A stretch of 59,653 bases of DNA from the IMG/VR virus record IMGVR_UViG_3300042691_012584, positions 1 to 59,653 of that record. One strand, given 5' to 3'. Shown here one piece after another: positions 15,067-22,317 of this stretch. The stretch is from a virus. Made by a program: the position numbers and the translations under genes. Numbering within the stretch: the first letter of the stretch is position 1; each line of letters begins with the position of its first letter. The notes below the pieces were generated by a model. The model was not told the origin of the DNA. It did not search any database and saw only the letters and a list, made by a program, of their open reading frames with translations.

Positions 15067-15639
15067 TTACGCCGCATCCTTCGCGCTGATCTTCCACAGT
15101 CTCGCCAGATCATCCAACGCCCCCCGGAACCTGCTGCCCCACATCGGCCACCGATCCAGCATCACGGGGTTCTCGCGGAAATCCACCGCCCCAAGGCACA
15201 CCATTTCCACCGCATCCCACACCAACTTGGATGCATCCTGAGTGCGGATGACACGGGCCATGGCGTCGAAATCGTCTTTCGCCCGGTTCCACTCTTCCGC
15301 CGCGCGGGCGTCGTCATCGCTCACCGATTGCCCCTGGACGTGCGCGACAAGGGCGATGGGCGGGCAGCCGGCTAGGCGCATCCATGTGGACCACACCCGC
15401 TGGACCCGAAGGCCCGCGTCGTGCTGGCGGGCGTCGATGTAGCCCCCATGAAGTAGCTGACCTAGTGCCGTGCCGGATCGGTGATCGAGGGCATTTGCCT
15501 CCCCCACGATGCGGGCGCGTTGGGCGATGGCCTCCTTCGGGATCACGGCCTCGTCGTTCGCAGGCGGTCGGATCATGCGGCCGTCCTCAGTGCGGGGATT
15601 AGGTCGTCGGCCCCGGCGGTTGATGCGGCGACGGGTCAT
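15067..15639 (-). CDS. Hypothetical protein
   Basis: 190 residues with a basic N-terminus (MTRRRINRRGRRPNPRTEDG) and a helical body (DHRSGTALGQLLHGGYIDARQHDAGLRVQRVWSTW is typical). Similar unnamed proteins occur in alphaproteobacterial phages as I recall. Last gene of the operon that starts at 23035; function unknown. Confidence 0.65.
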   Translation of the reverse strand: MTRRRINRRGRRPNPRTEDGRMIRPPANDEAVIPKEAIAQRARIVGEANALDHRSGTALGQLLHGGYIDARQHDAGLRVQRVWSTWMRLAGCPPIALVAHVQGQSVSDDDARAAEEWNRAKDDFDAMARVIRTQDASKLVWDAVEMVCLGAVDFRENPVMLDRWPMWGSRFRGALDDLARLWKISAKDAA

Positions 15640-16292
15640 CGGGCGTCCTCTTTGATCATGGCGATGACGGATGCGAGGTCGATGGCGCTAATGTCTTGAT
15701 ACAGGCCGTCCGTCACTTCGGGCCATCGTGCGCGCATATTCGCAAGCACCGCCTCCCGCACTGCATCGGCTACGGCGAAGTCGCGGGCTGCGCGCTCTTT
15801 CATCAGGAACCGGATGTTCGCGCCTTGGGTTTGATGGAGGCGCATGTACCTCTGGTTCTCACCCCACAAGCGGTGGATCTCAGCCACATCATGAAGCCGC
15901 CGCTCGGCGCAGACCCGACAGTGATGCGCCCGCTTGTCGCCGCTGAACTCCCGCCCGCACCCCGAGCACCGGCAGAAGTAGCCACCCGGCGCGAAGCCAT
16001 ACGGCACCAGCGGGTGCGGTACGATGTGGTCCCACGTTTCGGATGGCATGAGCATGTCAAACGCAGCGCCGTCCGCTTTCCCGGCCGGGACATTGTGGCC
16101 CGTTGGGGCGCTCTTAGATGCCTGATTTTCCCGATCGGGATGCGGCTCTGTCGCCGGGGTCGTGTGCGCACGCTCGCCCCGTCGCATCGCCTCTTCGGCT
16201 TTGCGCAGTTCCGCCCACACGCAGCCCGAGGCGCCTGTGCAGACGTACCCCATCTCCAGTTTGCAGAACCCGCACGTCGGATGGCCGCTCAC
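15636..16292 (-). CDS. Zinc-finger-like hypothetical protein
   Basis: 218 residues. The N-terminus has CGFCKLEMGYVCTGASGCVW (four Cys). The centre has YFCRCSGCGREFSGDKRAHHCRVC (about residues 105-130), a Cys/His cluster fit for two zinc sites of FYVE or treble-clef type. The C-terminus is helical (ADAVREAVLANMRARW). Could bind DNA or RNA; no enzyme motif visible. Confidence 0.65.
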   Translation of the reverse strand: MSGHPTCGFCKLEMGYVCTGASGCVWAELRKAEEAMRRGERAHTTPATEPHPDRENQASKSAPTGHNVPAGKADGAAFDMLMPSETWDHIVPHPLVPYGFAPGGYFCRCSGCGREFSGDKRAHHCRVCAERRLHDVAEIHRLWGENQRYMRLHQTQGANIRFLMKERAARDFAVADAVREAVLANMRARWPEVTDGLYQDISAIDLASVIAMIKEDAR

Positions 16293-16495
16293 GTATTCAC
16301 CCTCCTGCCGTAGAGGCGACTAGCCTCGCTGATGATGGTCGCCCTCGTCATCTCAGGGATGCGGGCCAAGTCGTGCGCGGTGATGCAGACCATGCCACGG
16401 TCGTGCCATGCCTTGTGAGCGGCGCGGCGGATGTCCTCGTCGGTCATGTGCGATTGGGGCTGGTACTTGCCGAGGTAGCTGCGGACGCCGGTCAT
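16289..16495 (-). CDS. Small helical protein
   Basis: 68 residues from ATG 16495 (ATGA overlap with the vWA gene): MTGVRSYLGKYQPQSHMTDE, then DIRRAAHKAWHDRGMVCITAHDLARI. The C-terminal half could be a small winged-helix or HTH. Unassigned. Confidence 0.6.
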   Translation of the reverse strand: MTGVRSYLGKYQPQSHMTDEDIRRAAHKAWHDRGMVCITAHDLARIPEMTRATIISEASRLYGRRVNT

Positions 16496-17118
16496 CGGCC
16501 TGCCCATTGCGGCAGGGTTCCCGCGATCTCTGTCCCGAGTTTGCTGATCATCGCGTGCCCCACGTCCTCGTATCCATGTGCCGGTCGGGTGAACGACCCG
16601 AACCCCGTCTGCACATGCTCGGCGTACCATTCCGCCAAGTCGGGGCTTTCGGCGTTCACGATGGGCAGTCCGTTGATGGTGATCCCCCGCTGATCCGCAA
16701 GGAACCGGCCCGACCCGTAAGCCCCGGTGTTGTGCTCACCATCCCCGGACACGTCGATGACCATCCGATCCCCGCAAGGGGCTTGGTCCATCAGCGCGAC
16801 GGCGTGGACGATGGCGTCGTCCAAGTTGGTGGACCCCGCCGGGACAGACCGGGGCGTGGACTGGACCCGATCCGCAAGCGCAGGAAGGTCCGCCGGCCCG
16901 ACCACCGTCCACGCCACGACGACCGACTGTTCGCTGGCCCACTGAGTGACCGCGATGGCGATACGCCCATACGGGGCGCTGGAGACGGCGCTGGCGGTGC
17001 GGGGGTCGCGCAGGGCCTCCCCGTAGCCCTCAGTGACTAGCTGATACTCACGCTCGTCCATGGAACCGCTGACGTCCATGGCGAGGATTAACGACAAGGC
17101 GCACAAGGCGTTAGTCAT
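16492..17118 (-). CDS. von Willebrand factor A (DUF1194-like) protein
   Basis: 208 residues from ATG 17118 (GGAG site; a GTG at 17127 is possible). The MIDAS motif is DVSGSMDEREYQLVTEGYG (about residues 16-34), followed by the DUF1194-like QWASEQSVVVAWTVVG, PAGSTNLDDAIVHAVALM and DVSGDGEHNTG. The first 15 residues are hydrophobic (ALCALSLILA), close to a signal peptide. DUF1194 proteins are mostly exported proteins of alphaproteobacteria. Its presence inside a phage replication operon is unusual; a host-interaction or capture-from-host origin is inferred. Confidence 0.8.
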   Translation of the reverse strand: MTNALCALSLILAMDVSGSMDEREYQLVTEGYGEALRDPRTASAVSSAPYGRIAIAVTQWASEQSVVVAWTVVGPADLPALADRVQSTPRSVPAGSTNLDDAIVHAVALMDQAPCGDRMVIDVSGDGEHNTGAYGSGRFLADQRGITINGLPIVNAESPDLAEWYAEHVQTGFGSFTRPAHGYEDVGHAMISKLGTEIAGTLPQWAGR

Positions 17119-17323
17119 GCTCTCCACCTTCGCTATCGTGGATGATCTGGTCCCCGATGCGGGCGATTTCCGCTCGCTCCTCGGGCGTGAACTCGATTTC
17201 CCTCACCGCCATGCCCACGCGATGCGCGGCGTGGTGATCGCCCGCGAACGACGAGAACTCTTCGTCGGGAGTGACCAAGCCACCCTCGCGGATGAAGCGA
17301 ATTTCCCAGGTGCGCCCGGTCAT
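17111..17323 (-). CDS. Small acidic hypothetical protein
   Basis: 70 residues: MTGRTWEIRFIREGGLVTPD, then VREIEFTPEERAEIARIGDQII. It overlaps the vWA start by 8 bases and the upstream stop by an ATGA. No family recognised. Confidence 0.6.
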   Translation of the reverse strand: MTGRTWEIRFIREGGLVTPDEEFSSFAGDHHAAHRVGMAVREIEFTPEERAEIARIGDQIIHDSEGGEHD

Positions 17324-17802
17324 GCCGCCACCCCGATAGCAGCCCGGCGGTAATACCCCTCGCCCTGAAGCCTGGAGAGAGCCGCGCGCCCGTAGCGGGT
17401 GCCGCTCCGGTCCACCCGGTCAAGCAGTTCCGCGTTGCCGTCTGCCTCATAGACCGCAGTGGCGAGCGCATCCCACGCCCGGTCAAATGCCGGGTCCATA
17501 TCCCAAAGGTCGGCGGTGATGAGTTGCGCGACCAGTTCCCGCGCCGCTACCAGCGCAGTCGCGACGGGGCGGTCGGCAAGGTCCCCGGTCACCACCTGAC
17601 ATACCCGGTAGAGCCGGCGGGCGAGACGGAGGCGGTCCTTGTCGGAGACGCTTTCCAGAGTGGCGTTGAAGCTGGCCTCTAGATCCGCGACGATGGTGCC
17701 GATCTGGGATGTGCTGTGCGTCTCAATGCTCTTCGCGACGTGCCAGACCAGACGGGCGGGGAGTGCGCGTTCGATACGCTCGCGATCGGAGAGGTAGGGC
17801 AT
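17320..17802 (-). CDS. Hypothetical protein
   Basis: 160 residues from ATG 17802 (TAATG with rusA). Predominantly helical (LPARLVWHVAKSIETHSTSQIG, LRLARRLYRVCQVVTGDLADRP). Sits between rusA and small genes of the replication operon. No domain recognised. Confidence 0.6.
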   Translation of the reverse strand: MPYLSDRERIERALPARLVWHVAKSIETHSTSQIGTIVADLEASFNATLESVSDKDRLRLARRLYRVCQVVTGDLADRPVATALVAARELVAQLITADLWDMDPAFDRAWDALATAVYEADGNAELLDRVDRSGTRYGRAALSRLQGEGYYRRAAIGVAA

Positions 17803-18257
17803 TAGGCGACCCTCCTCGTCACGTTTGCGGACAGGCACGGAAGAGGCTCGGCAGTAACCTCGACACGGGGATCGGTCGCGTATGCCTTGGTCACCGTGAG
17901 CGAGACGACCTGCGCATCGTCCGACCAGACGAGGCCGTTGCAGCCGTCCATGATCGCCTTCGCGCAGTTGTCCGCATCCGGCTTCCCGGTCGGGAGGACC
18001 GCCCCGGCTAACGCTGCGTCCCGCTTCCACTGAGCCCACGATTGCGGGACCGGGAGGAAAATGCCGAGCGTGAGCGCAACCGGGCCTTCGTGCGGCGGCG
18101 CGCGGCCCATCGCCAGCTTCGCAAGCATCCGCACTTGGTCCTCATAGGCCCGCGTTTTCGCGGGGGTGTAGTGCCGGCCGTCGCGCGTGGACCGGGCGCG
18201 GCCCTTGCCCACCGGAACGCCGAAAATCGTGATCCGGGTCACGGGATGGGGGTTCAT
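17802..18257 (-). CDS. rusA: RusA-family Holliday junction resolvase
   Basis: 151 residues. The typical features are visible: ITIFGVPVGKGRARSTRDG at the N-terminus, HEGPVALTLGIFLPVP, then the catalytic acidic region KPDADNCAKAIMDGCNGLVWSDDAQVVSLTVTK (about residues 88-120; KPDxDN...D..ng..w.DD). RusA cleaves Holliday junctions from recombination or replication. Located just after the initiator gene with an ATGA overlap at 18254. Confidence 0.9.
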   Translation of the reverse strand: MNPHPVTRITIFGVPVGKGRARSTRDGRHYTPAKTRAYEDQVRMLAKLAMGRAPPHEGPVALTLGIFLPVPQSWAQWKRDAALAGAVLPTGKPDADNCAKAIMDGCNGLVWSDDAQVVSLTVTKAYATDPRVEVTAEPLPCLSANVTRRVA

Positions 18258-19237
18258 GCGTCCTCCTTCGTTTGCGGCTGGCGAAACCCGAACTCGGTGA
18301 GGATGGAAACAGGCGCGGCGCATCGAGGATCGGACGGCGGCTCTCCCCACATCGCGGACCAGAACCGTTTAGCACGAAACCCCGAAACCCGAGCGCGCCA
18401 TTGCACCACGTCATCAGGTTCCCGAGGCTCGTCCCGCTTGACCTGCGCGGCATGGGCCGATGCCAAATCCGTCGTGATGATCCCCATGTGCGACGGAGGT
18501 CGCTTCCCGGCCCGGCACATCTGCGCGATTTGTTCGCTCGCGACCGTGCGGACTAGATCCGCCGAATACCCGGCTTCCGCCCACTCGTCGGCGGTGTCCT
18601 GATCCCGGCTGGTCCCCCGGCGCGGCTGGCCGATCGTGTCCTCGTAAGCCTCATCAAATGCCAAAATCAAATCGGCGGCGGCGGCAACAGGCGGCGTCGG
18701 TGCGGGTCGCGCGCGGTCAAGAGATATGCCGCCGCCTGTTTTTACCTTTTCATCCTCCATCCTCCATCCTCCATCCTCCATCTGCGGAGCAATTTCCGGC
18801 TTTGGCGGAACTGGCGTGCGTTGACGGGCTTCAAGTTCCGACTTTTCCGTAACTGCCTCTGGTTCATTGTGCTCCGGTTCAGAACCGCCAGCGTTTTGTC
18901 CGACGTAGGTTCGGAACTCCACAGGCATGAAATGGACGGATTTCGGCTTTTTGGGGCGCTGAAACCGCATGAAGTTCCGAACCGCGCCGAACTGACGGCC
19001 CCCGTGTTCGTACCTTCGGATAAGATCAGCGGTCTCCAGTTCCGCCAACAGCGCGCCGATATCGACGCCATCGGCGGGGAATAGGCGCATCTTGAGCGTG
19101 AGCGGCTTCCACTCGAAAGCGCCGCAATCATCGCTCTCCGTCCATATACCGATGCCGAGAAGCCGGGCGTGGGCGGAAACGGAGACCCATGCCTCGTCCG
19201 TGAACCACCCAGGATGAAGGGACCGGATGCGTGCCAT
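18254..19237 (-). CDS. Phage replication initiator (lambda O-like)
   Basis: 327 residues. The N-terminus MARIRSLHPGWFTDEAWVSV, HARLLGIGIWTESDDCGAFEW and LKMRLFPADGVDIGALLAEL is the winged-helix domain typical of phage replisome organisers. The middle (about 110-190) is a low-complexity linker, and the C-terminus has a second helical domain (YSADLVRTVASEQIAQM, FWSAMWG). A 7-bp repeat tract lies inside the linker-coding region, as the origin does in lambda O. Likely binds the origin and recruits host helicase; no phage helicase or polymerase is seen. Confidence 0.8.
   Translation of the reverse strand: MARIRSLHPGWFTDEAWVSVSAHARLLGIGIWTESDDCGAFEWKPLTLKMRLFPADGVDIGALLAELETADLIRRYEHGGRQFGAVRNFMRFQRPKKPKSVHFMPVEFRTYVGQNAGGSEPEHNEPEAVTEKSELEARQRTPVPPKPEIAPQMEDGGWRMEDEKVKTGGGISLDRARPAPTPPVAAAADLILAFDEAYEDTIGQPRRGTSRDQDTADEWAEAGYSADLVRTVASEQIAQMCRAGKRPPSHMGIITTDLASAHAAQVKRDEPREPDDVVQWRARVSGFRAKRFWSAMWGEPPSDPRCAAPVSILTEFGFRQPQTKEDA
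18738..18782. repeat. Iteron array with AT-rich tract: candidate replication origin
   Basis: Four perfect tandem copies of the 7-mer CATCCTC (18751-18778) plus a partial fifth (CATC) lie beside an AT-rich stretch, GTTTTTACCTTTTC (18738-18751). The array is inside the linker-coding part of the initiator gene, at about residues 152-162. This is the classical lambdoid layout of iterons plus AT-rich unwinding region within the O gene. Confidence 0.55.
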
Positions 19238-19410
19238 CAGGCGCGGCCTCGCAACTTCGATTGCCTAACCTCGGCCCGGAGCTGCTGCGCGACGGCGGCG
19301 ACGAGCCTGATGCGCCTCTTCGTGCGAAGCCCGTGCGGCGCGGCGCGGACCATCCTGCGGAGCCGAACGACTTCCGCGGCTGCCGCCTCGGGCGTGAAGG
19401 TGCGCTTCAT
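19237..19410 (-). CDS. Small basic protein (57 aa)
   Basis: Sequence MKRTFTPEAAAAEVVRLRRM, then LRTKRRIRLVAAVAQQLRAE: strongly Arg-rich and helical. TGATG overlap with the initiator and ATGA with the upstream peptide, so it is very probably expressed. May bind nucleic acid. Confidence 0.6.
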   Translation of the reverse strand: MKRTFTPEAAAAEVVRLRRMVRAAPHGLRTKRRIRLVAAVAQQLRAEVRQSKLRGRA

Positions 19411-19508
19411 GCCGGGCCATCCATCGTCGCGTCACTGAACATGTCCATGGTCTTTTCGCCCACGATAACCCCTTCGGCGGCAGCTTTCACGTTCTTCACG
19501 GCCTGCAT
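19407..19508 (-). CDS. Very small protein (33 aa)
   Basis: MQAVKNVKAAAEGVIVGEKT followed by MDMFSDATMDGPA. It overlaps the upstream gene by 13 bases and the downstream start as ATGA. Support comes only from the coupling pattern. Confidence 0.4.
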   Translation of the reverse strand: MQAVKNVKAAAEGVIVGEKTMDMFSDATMDGPA

Positions 19509-19684
19509 TCCATTTCCTGCCAGCGGCGCACGCAGGCGCGGTGGACGTATGCGATGGCATCCTCGCTGCAGAGCGGCGGAGGAACCGAGAGCGCGTCGCA
19601 CATCTCGGCCACGGACAGGCCCTCGCGGACCCACATAGCGATGGTCTCGCGCACGTCGATTGCCATGTCCTCTAACGTCATCAC
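19496..19684 (-). CDS. Small HTH-like protein
   Basis: 62 residues: MMTLEDMAIDVRETIAMWVREGLSVAEMCDALSVPPPLCSEDAIAYVHRAC is compatible with a helix-turn-helix (GLSVAEMCDALSVP). ATGA overlap with the ParB-like gene at 19681-19684. Function unknown. Confidence 0.6.
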   Translation of the reverse strand: MMTLEDMAIDVRETIAMWVREGLSVAEMCDALSVPPPLCSEDAIAYVHRACVRRWQEMECRP

Positions 19685-20496
19685 GCGGCGTCCATGATCG
19701 AGACCCCGGCCGACTGCCGGTGAAGTTCACGGATGACGTCCTTGGTCTTCGTCGCCTCCAGCCACGTCACGATCTGGGGGATGACAGGCAAGGCCCCGTG
19801 GGCGATCAGCCACTCCGCGAACTCGGCGGCGGCCTGCTCACCGATGTCGCGGTCGATCTGCTTGTTTTCTGTCTTCCCGGAACGCTCGGCGGCGATCTGC
19901 GCCAGCTTGGCGCGGTCAGGGGTGGCGGCCTTGAGCAGCCTGTCCTGCGTCCAGCCCTCTGCGCGGGCTTGGTCGCGGACGTCCTGGGGCAGCGAGGCGA
20001 TCTTTTCGGCGCGACGGATGGATGGCTCAGAGACGCCCAACGTCTCGGCCGTCTTCTTGAAGCCCTTGTCGTGCGGCTGGTGGCCGCCCAAAGGGGTGTC
20101 AACTTGACGCCCCTTATCCGCCGTCAGCCGGCGCCACTCGTCGATATGCTCGGCCCGGTCAACAGGGGAGAGTTCTGCGCGGTGCAGGTTCTCCGCGATC
20201 TCCCAAAGGCGGGCATCAATTTCGTCGCCGTCTATGACCGCGACGTCGATCATTTCCCACCCGAGACGCTTAGCCGCCTCTAGCCGGTGCAGGCCCGCGA
20301 CAAGTGCGGGCTGATCCGAAAGAACCGCTCCGTCTGCCGATACAGCATCAGGGACCATGCGGACGCTGATGGGCGTCCGCAGGCCGAGGGACCGCATCGA
20401 CTCTTCCAAGGCAGGAAGTTTGCTCTCATCAAGAGCACGCTTCCGTTGCCCGAGAAGAATGGCATCCACGGCCATGCGCTCGATGATCGTGGGCAT
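19681..20496 (-). CDS. ParB-like protein with HTH
   Basis: 271 residues from ATG 20496. The ParB N-terminal fold shows SMRSLGLRTPISVRMV, LVAGLHRLEAAKRLGWEMIDV (the G-R/H-x-R loop is GLHRLEA here) and AENLHRAELSPVDRAEHIDEW. A KorB/ParB-type HTH follows (KTAETLGVSEPSIRRAEKIASLP, about residues 145-168). ParB enzymes bind centromere sites and hydrolyse CTP; phage relatives may instead be regulators or nucleases. No ParA gene is seen. Directly downstream of a second ParB-fold gene. Confidence 0.8.
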   Translation of the reverse strand: MPTIIERMAVDAILLGQRKRALDESKLPALEESMRSLGLRTPISVRMVPDAVSADGAVLSDQPALVAGLHRLEAAKRLGWEMIDVAVIDGDEIDARLWEIAENLHRAELSPVDRAEHIDEWRRLTADKGRQVDTPLGGHQPHDKGFKKTAETLGVSEPSIRRAEKIASLPQDVRDQARAEGWTQDRLLKAATPDRAKLAQIAAERSGKTENKQIDRDIGEQAAAEFAEWLIAHGALPVIPQIVTWLEATKTKDVIRELHRQSAGVSIMDAA

Positions 20497-21425
20497 CACT
20501 GCACCTGCGGGAACGGTTCGGGCGACGACCCTCCGGTAATCCACCGGAGAACCTTCGTCGGGACGCCAGCGCGGCGATGGTTCCACGACTTGATCGCGAG
20601 GGCGGCCAACTCCGTCACGGGGAGTTTGCCCTTCGCCGCCAAGTTCTCGATCAGGCGTGCGCGAAGAGCGCCGACGTTGTTGTGCTTCCCGACAACCCCA
20701 TCCCCCGTCGCCAGCTCAACGAAGAAGCGATCAGCGGCAACCTGATCAACGCGCGCCATGAGGTAGTGGAGGGCCGCCCAAGCACCGGCTGACCACCGGA
20801 ACACGCGGTAGGTCGCTCGCCCGTGCGTCATGCTGATCTGCACGTCGTCCCATCGCATCGCACTCAGACGATCCGTGATTTCCTGCGGCGTCCGATGCGT
20901 GCCAAGGTGCATCTTAGCCTCGTAGTTGATGATGAACTTCACCATCACCGCAACGTACGTGGCATCCGGCACGCCACTCATCCCGAGGATGTCACCGGCA
21001 GTGCGCTTCGCGCCAAGATCGACGGTGTTTCGGCTGGATCGCGTGACCCCAAACACGAAGATCGAGCGAATGGCGGTGTTCGATAGCAAAACCGCGTTGA
21101 GACGGTGCTGCCCGTCGTTTAGCTCCCCGGTGTCGGAGATGATGATCGGCTCGCCGTTCAGATCCCAATCGCCGCGAAGGATCGCTGCGGCGTACTCTCC
21201 AACCTTGGACCGATAAACGGCGCGGTTCGCCGGGTTCCTGGCGAGCAACAGTTCCGCCAGTTCCGGCGTGACCGTCACCGTCTCCGTGAACACGCCGTCC
21301 GTCGCCATGCGGCGGATTTGGTGGTCGAGCCACGACTTCGCCCGAGCCTCCGGGCTAGCGGTAGGAAGCTTCTGCTTGGCGACAAACTCGCCCAACGTCT
21401 TGTCAAAAACGATATCGAGTGTCAT
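20496..21425 (-). CDS. Second ParB-fold / DGQHR-like protein
   Basis: 309 residues from ATG 21425 (AAGGGA upstream). The core TVTPELAELLLARNPANRAV, GDWDLNGEPIIISDTGELNDGQHRLNAVLLSN and SIFVFGVTRSSRNTVDLGAKRT is a ParB/DGQHR-type nucleotide-binding fold with the motif DGQHRL (about residues 90-95). The helical C-terminus (LATGDGVVGKHNNVGALR) resembles phage proteins of unknown function that act near replication genes. TGATG overlap with the next gene indicates they work together. Confidence 0.7.
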   Translation of the reverse strand: MTLDIVFDKTLGEFVAKQKLPTASPEARAKSWLDHQIRRMATDGVFTETVTVTPELAELLLARNPANRAVYRSKVGEYAAAILRGDWDLNGEPIIISDTGELNDGQHRLNAVLLSNTAIRSIFVFGVTRSSRNTVDLGAKRTAGDILGMSGVPDATYVAVMVKFIINYEAKMHLGTHRTPQEITDRLSAMRWDDVQISMTHGRATYRVFRWSAGAWAALHYLMARVDQVAADRFFVELATGDGVVGKHNNVGALRARLIENLAAKGKLPVTELAALAIKSWNHRRAGVPTKVLRWITGGSSPEPFPQVQ

Positions 21426-21471
21426 AGATCCCTTGTCCTTTGCTGATTGTGGACGTCCGCAGACGTCCGGG

Positions 21472-21630
21472 TTACCCCCGCGATTGCCCGTCGCGGGGGT
21501 TTTCAGTTTCGCTGGCACGCTCAACGATGCTTTCGACGCAGCGGAGCAACCCGGCGAAAATGCCGACCACGGCCACCGCGGCGATGACCGCCAGCACGGC
21601 TATGGCGATGTGTTCCTGGGTAATCTCCAT
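21472..21630 (-). CDS. Small membrane protein (52 aa)
   Basis: The product MEITQEHIAIAVLAVIAAVA continues VVGIFAGLLRCVESIVERAS: one clear transmembrane helix at about residues 8-29, then a charged tail. It is coupled (TGATG) to another one-helix protein upstream. Paired small membrane proteins may be superinfection exclusion or anti-holin-like factors; nothing in the sequence decides. Confidence 0.6.
   Translation of the reverse strand: MEITQEHIAIAVLAVIAAVAVVGIFAGLLRCVESIVERASETENPRDGQSRG
21475..21503 (+). terminator. Plus-oriented terminator inside the minus-strand operon
   Basis: CCCCCGCGA (21475-21483), a 7-base loop, TCGCGGGGG (21491-21499) and TTTT form a strong terminator that works only for plus-strand transcripts. 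No plus-strand gene lies upstream of it; it probably blocks antisense transcription from the left. It overlaps the 3' end of the 21472-21630 gene. Confidence 0.6.
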
Positions 21631-21773
21631 CACTCGGTCTCCCCGTATCGATGGGCGTCCTCACGACGGGGACGGGACGTTCGCCAGATCAGCCACAGGG
21701 CTCCGAAGACGCAGCCACCGGCCGATAGGGCGCCCACGATGAGAACGAGGAAGAGGGCGAGGGCGTCGGTCAT
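21630..21773 (-). CDS. Small membrane protein (47 aa)
   Basis: MTDALALFLVLIVGALSAGG then CVFGALWLIWRTSRPRREDA: one transmembrane helix (about residues 5-28) followed by a basic stop-transfer stretch, so the N-terminus is probably outside. TGATG overlap with the membrane protein downstream and ATGA overlap upstream. Confidence 0.6.
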   Translation of the reverse strand: MTDALALFLVLIVGALSAGGCVFGALWLIWRTSRPRREDAHRYGETE

Positions 21774-22039
21774 TCCGCTGCCCCTGCTGACTGAGCAGCC
21801 TTGCGGCGGGCGTAGTAGGCGCGCATGTAAGCGCGCTTCGCCTCAGTCCATTCGCTGTCCACGCCGTACCGCTTGTGATGCGCGCGCCGAAGCGACTCAT
21901 TTGCTTTTTGAGGATTCAGCACTTGCCACACATTTGAATGCGGCATTTGCAACCGGCGCCCAATTTCTCTTTGGCTCACGCCTTCGGCATGTAGCCGCCG
22001 GATCTCTGCGTTCCGCTCGGGATAGCGTTCCTTGGTCAT
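21770..22039 (-). CDS. HTH DNA-binding protein
   Basis: 89 residues. EIRRLHAEGVSQREIGRRLQMPHSNVWQVLNP (about residues 12-43) is a resolvase/HigA-like helix-turn-helix; the C-terminal half is very basic (AKRAYMRAYYARRKAAQSAG), resembling the AYxRxYYxRN pattern of small phage proteins. Likely a regulator of the early operon. Confidence 0.7.
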   Translation of the reverse strand: MTKERYPERNAEIRRLHAEGVSQREIGRRLQMPHSNVWQVLNPQKANESLRRAHHKRYGVDSEWTEAKRAYMRAYYARRKAAQSAGAAE

Positions 22040-22317
22040 CGCATCACCTCCATTTGAGGAGCCAGATCGCGAGACTGATGCGTGCGTTTAGCAGGCGCAT
22101 CCGCGCGACGAGCCGCCACTTTCTCCACCACGCCCTCACGGGTCGCCTCCATGTGATGATGTGCCCTCCTCGCCATCCATGCCGCATCAGACCGTGTGCC
22201 CGGTGCCGCAACGGATTGACCGGCCGAAGCCGGCTGGATGGCTTGGTGTGCTCTGATCGGAGGGCAGGACCGGCCGGAAGATGCGGCCCCGGAACTGTAT
22301 GGCGCGGCGCGCGTCAT
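22036..22317 (-). CDS. Hypothetical basic protein
   Basis: 93 residues with ATGA overlaps at both ends. Low complexity N-terminus (RAAPYSSGAASSGRSCPP) and an Ala/Arg/His-rich C-terminus. Composition is less convincing than its neighbours, and support is mainly the gene spacing. Confidence 0.45.
   Translation of the reverse strand: MTRAAPYSSGAASSGRSCPPIRAHQAIQPASAGQSVAAPGTRSDAAWMARRAHHHMEATREGVVEKVAARRADAPAKRTHQSRDLAPQMEVMR

Noticed and set aside
18751-18782. Simple sequencing slippage repeat
   Set aside because: Kept as an origin candidate because the repeat unit is 7 bases, stays in frame and lies at the lambda-type origin position; slippage origin cannot be excluded.
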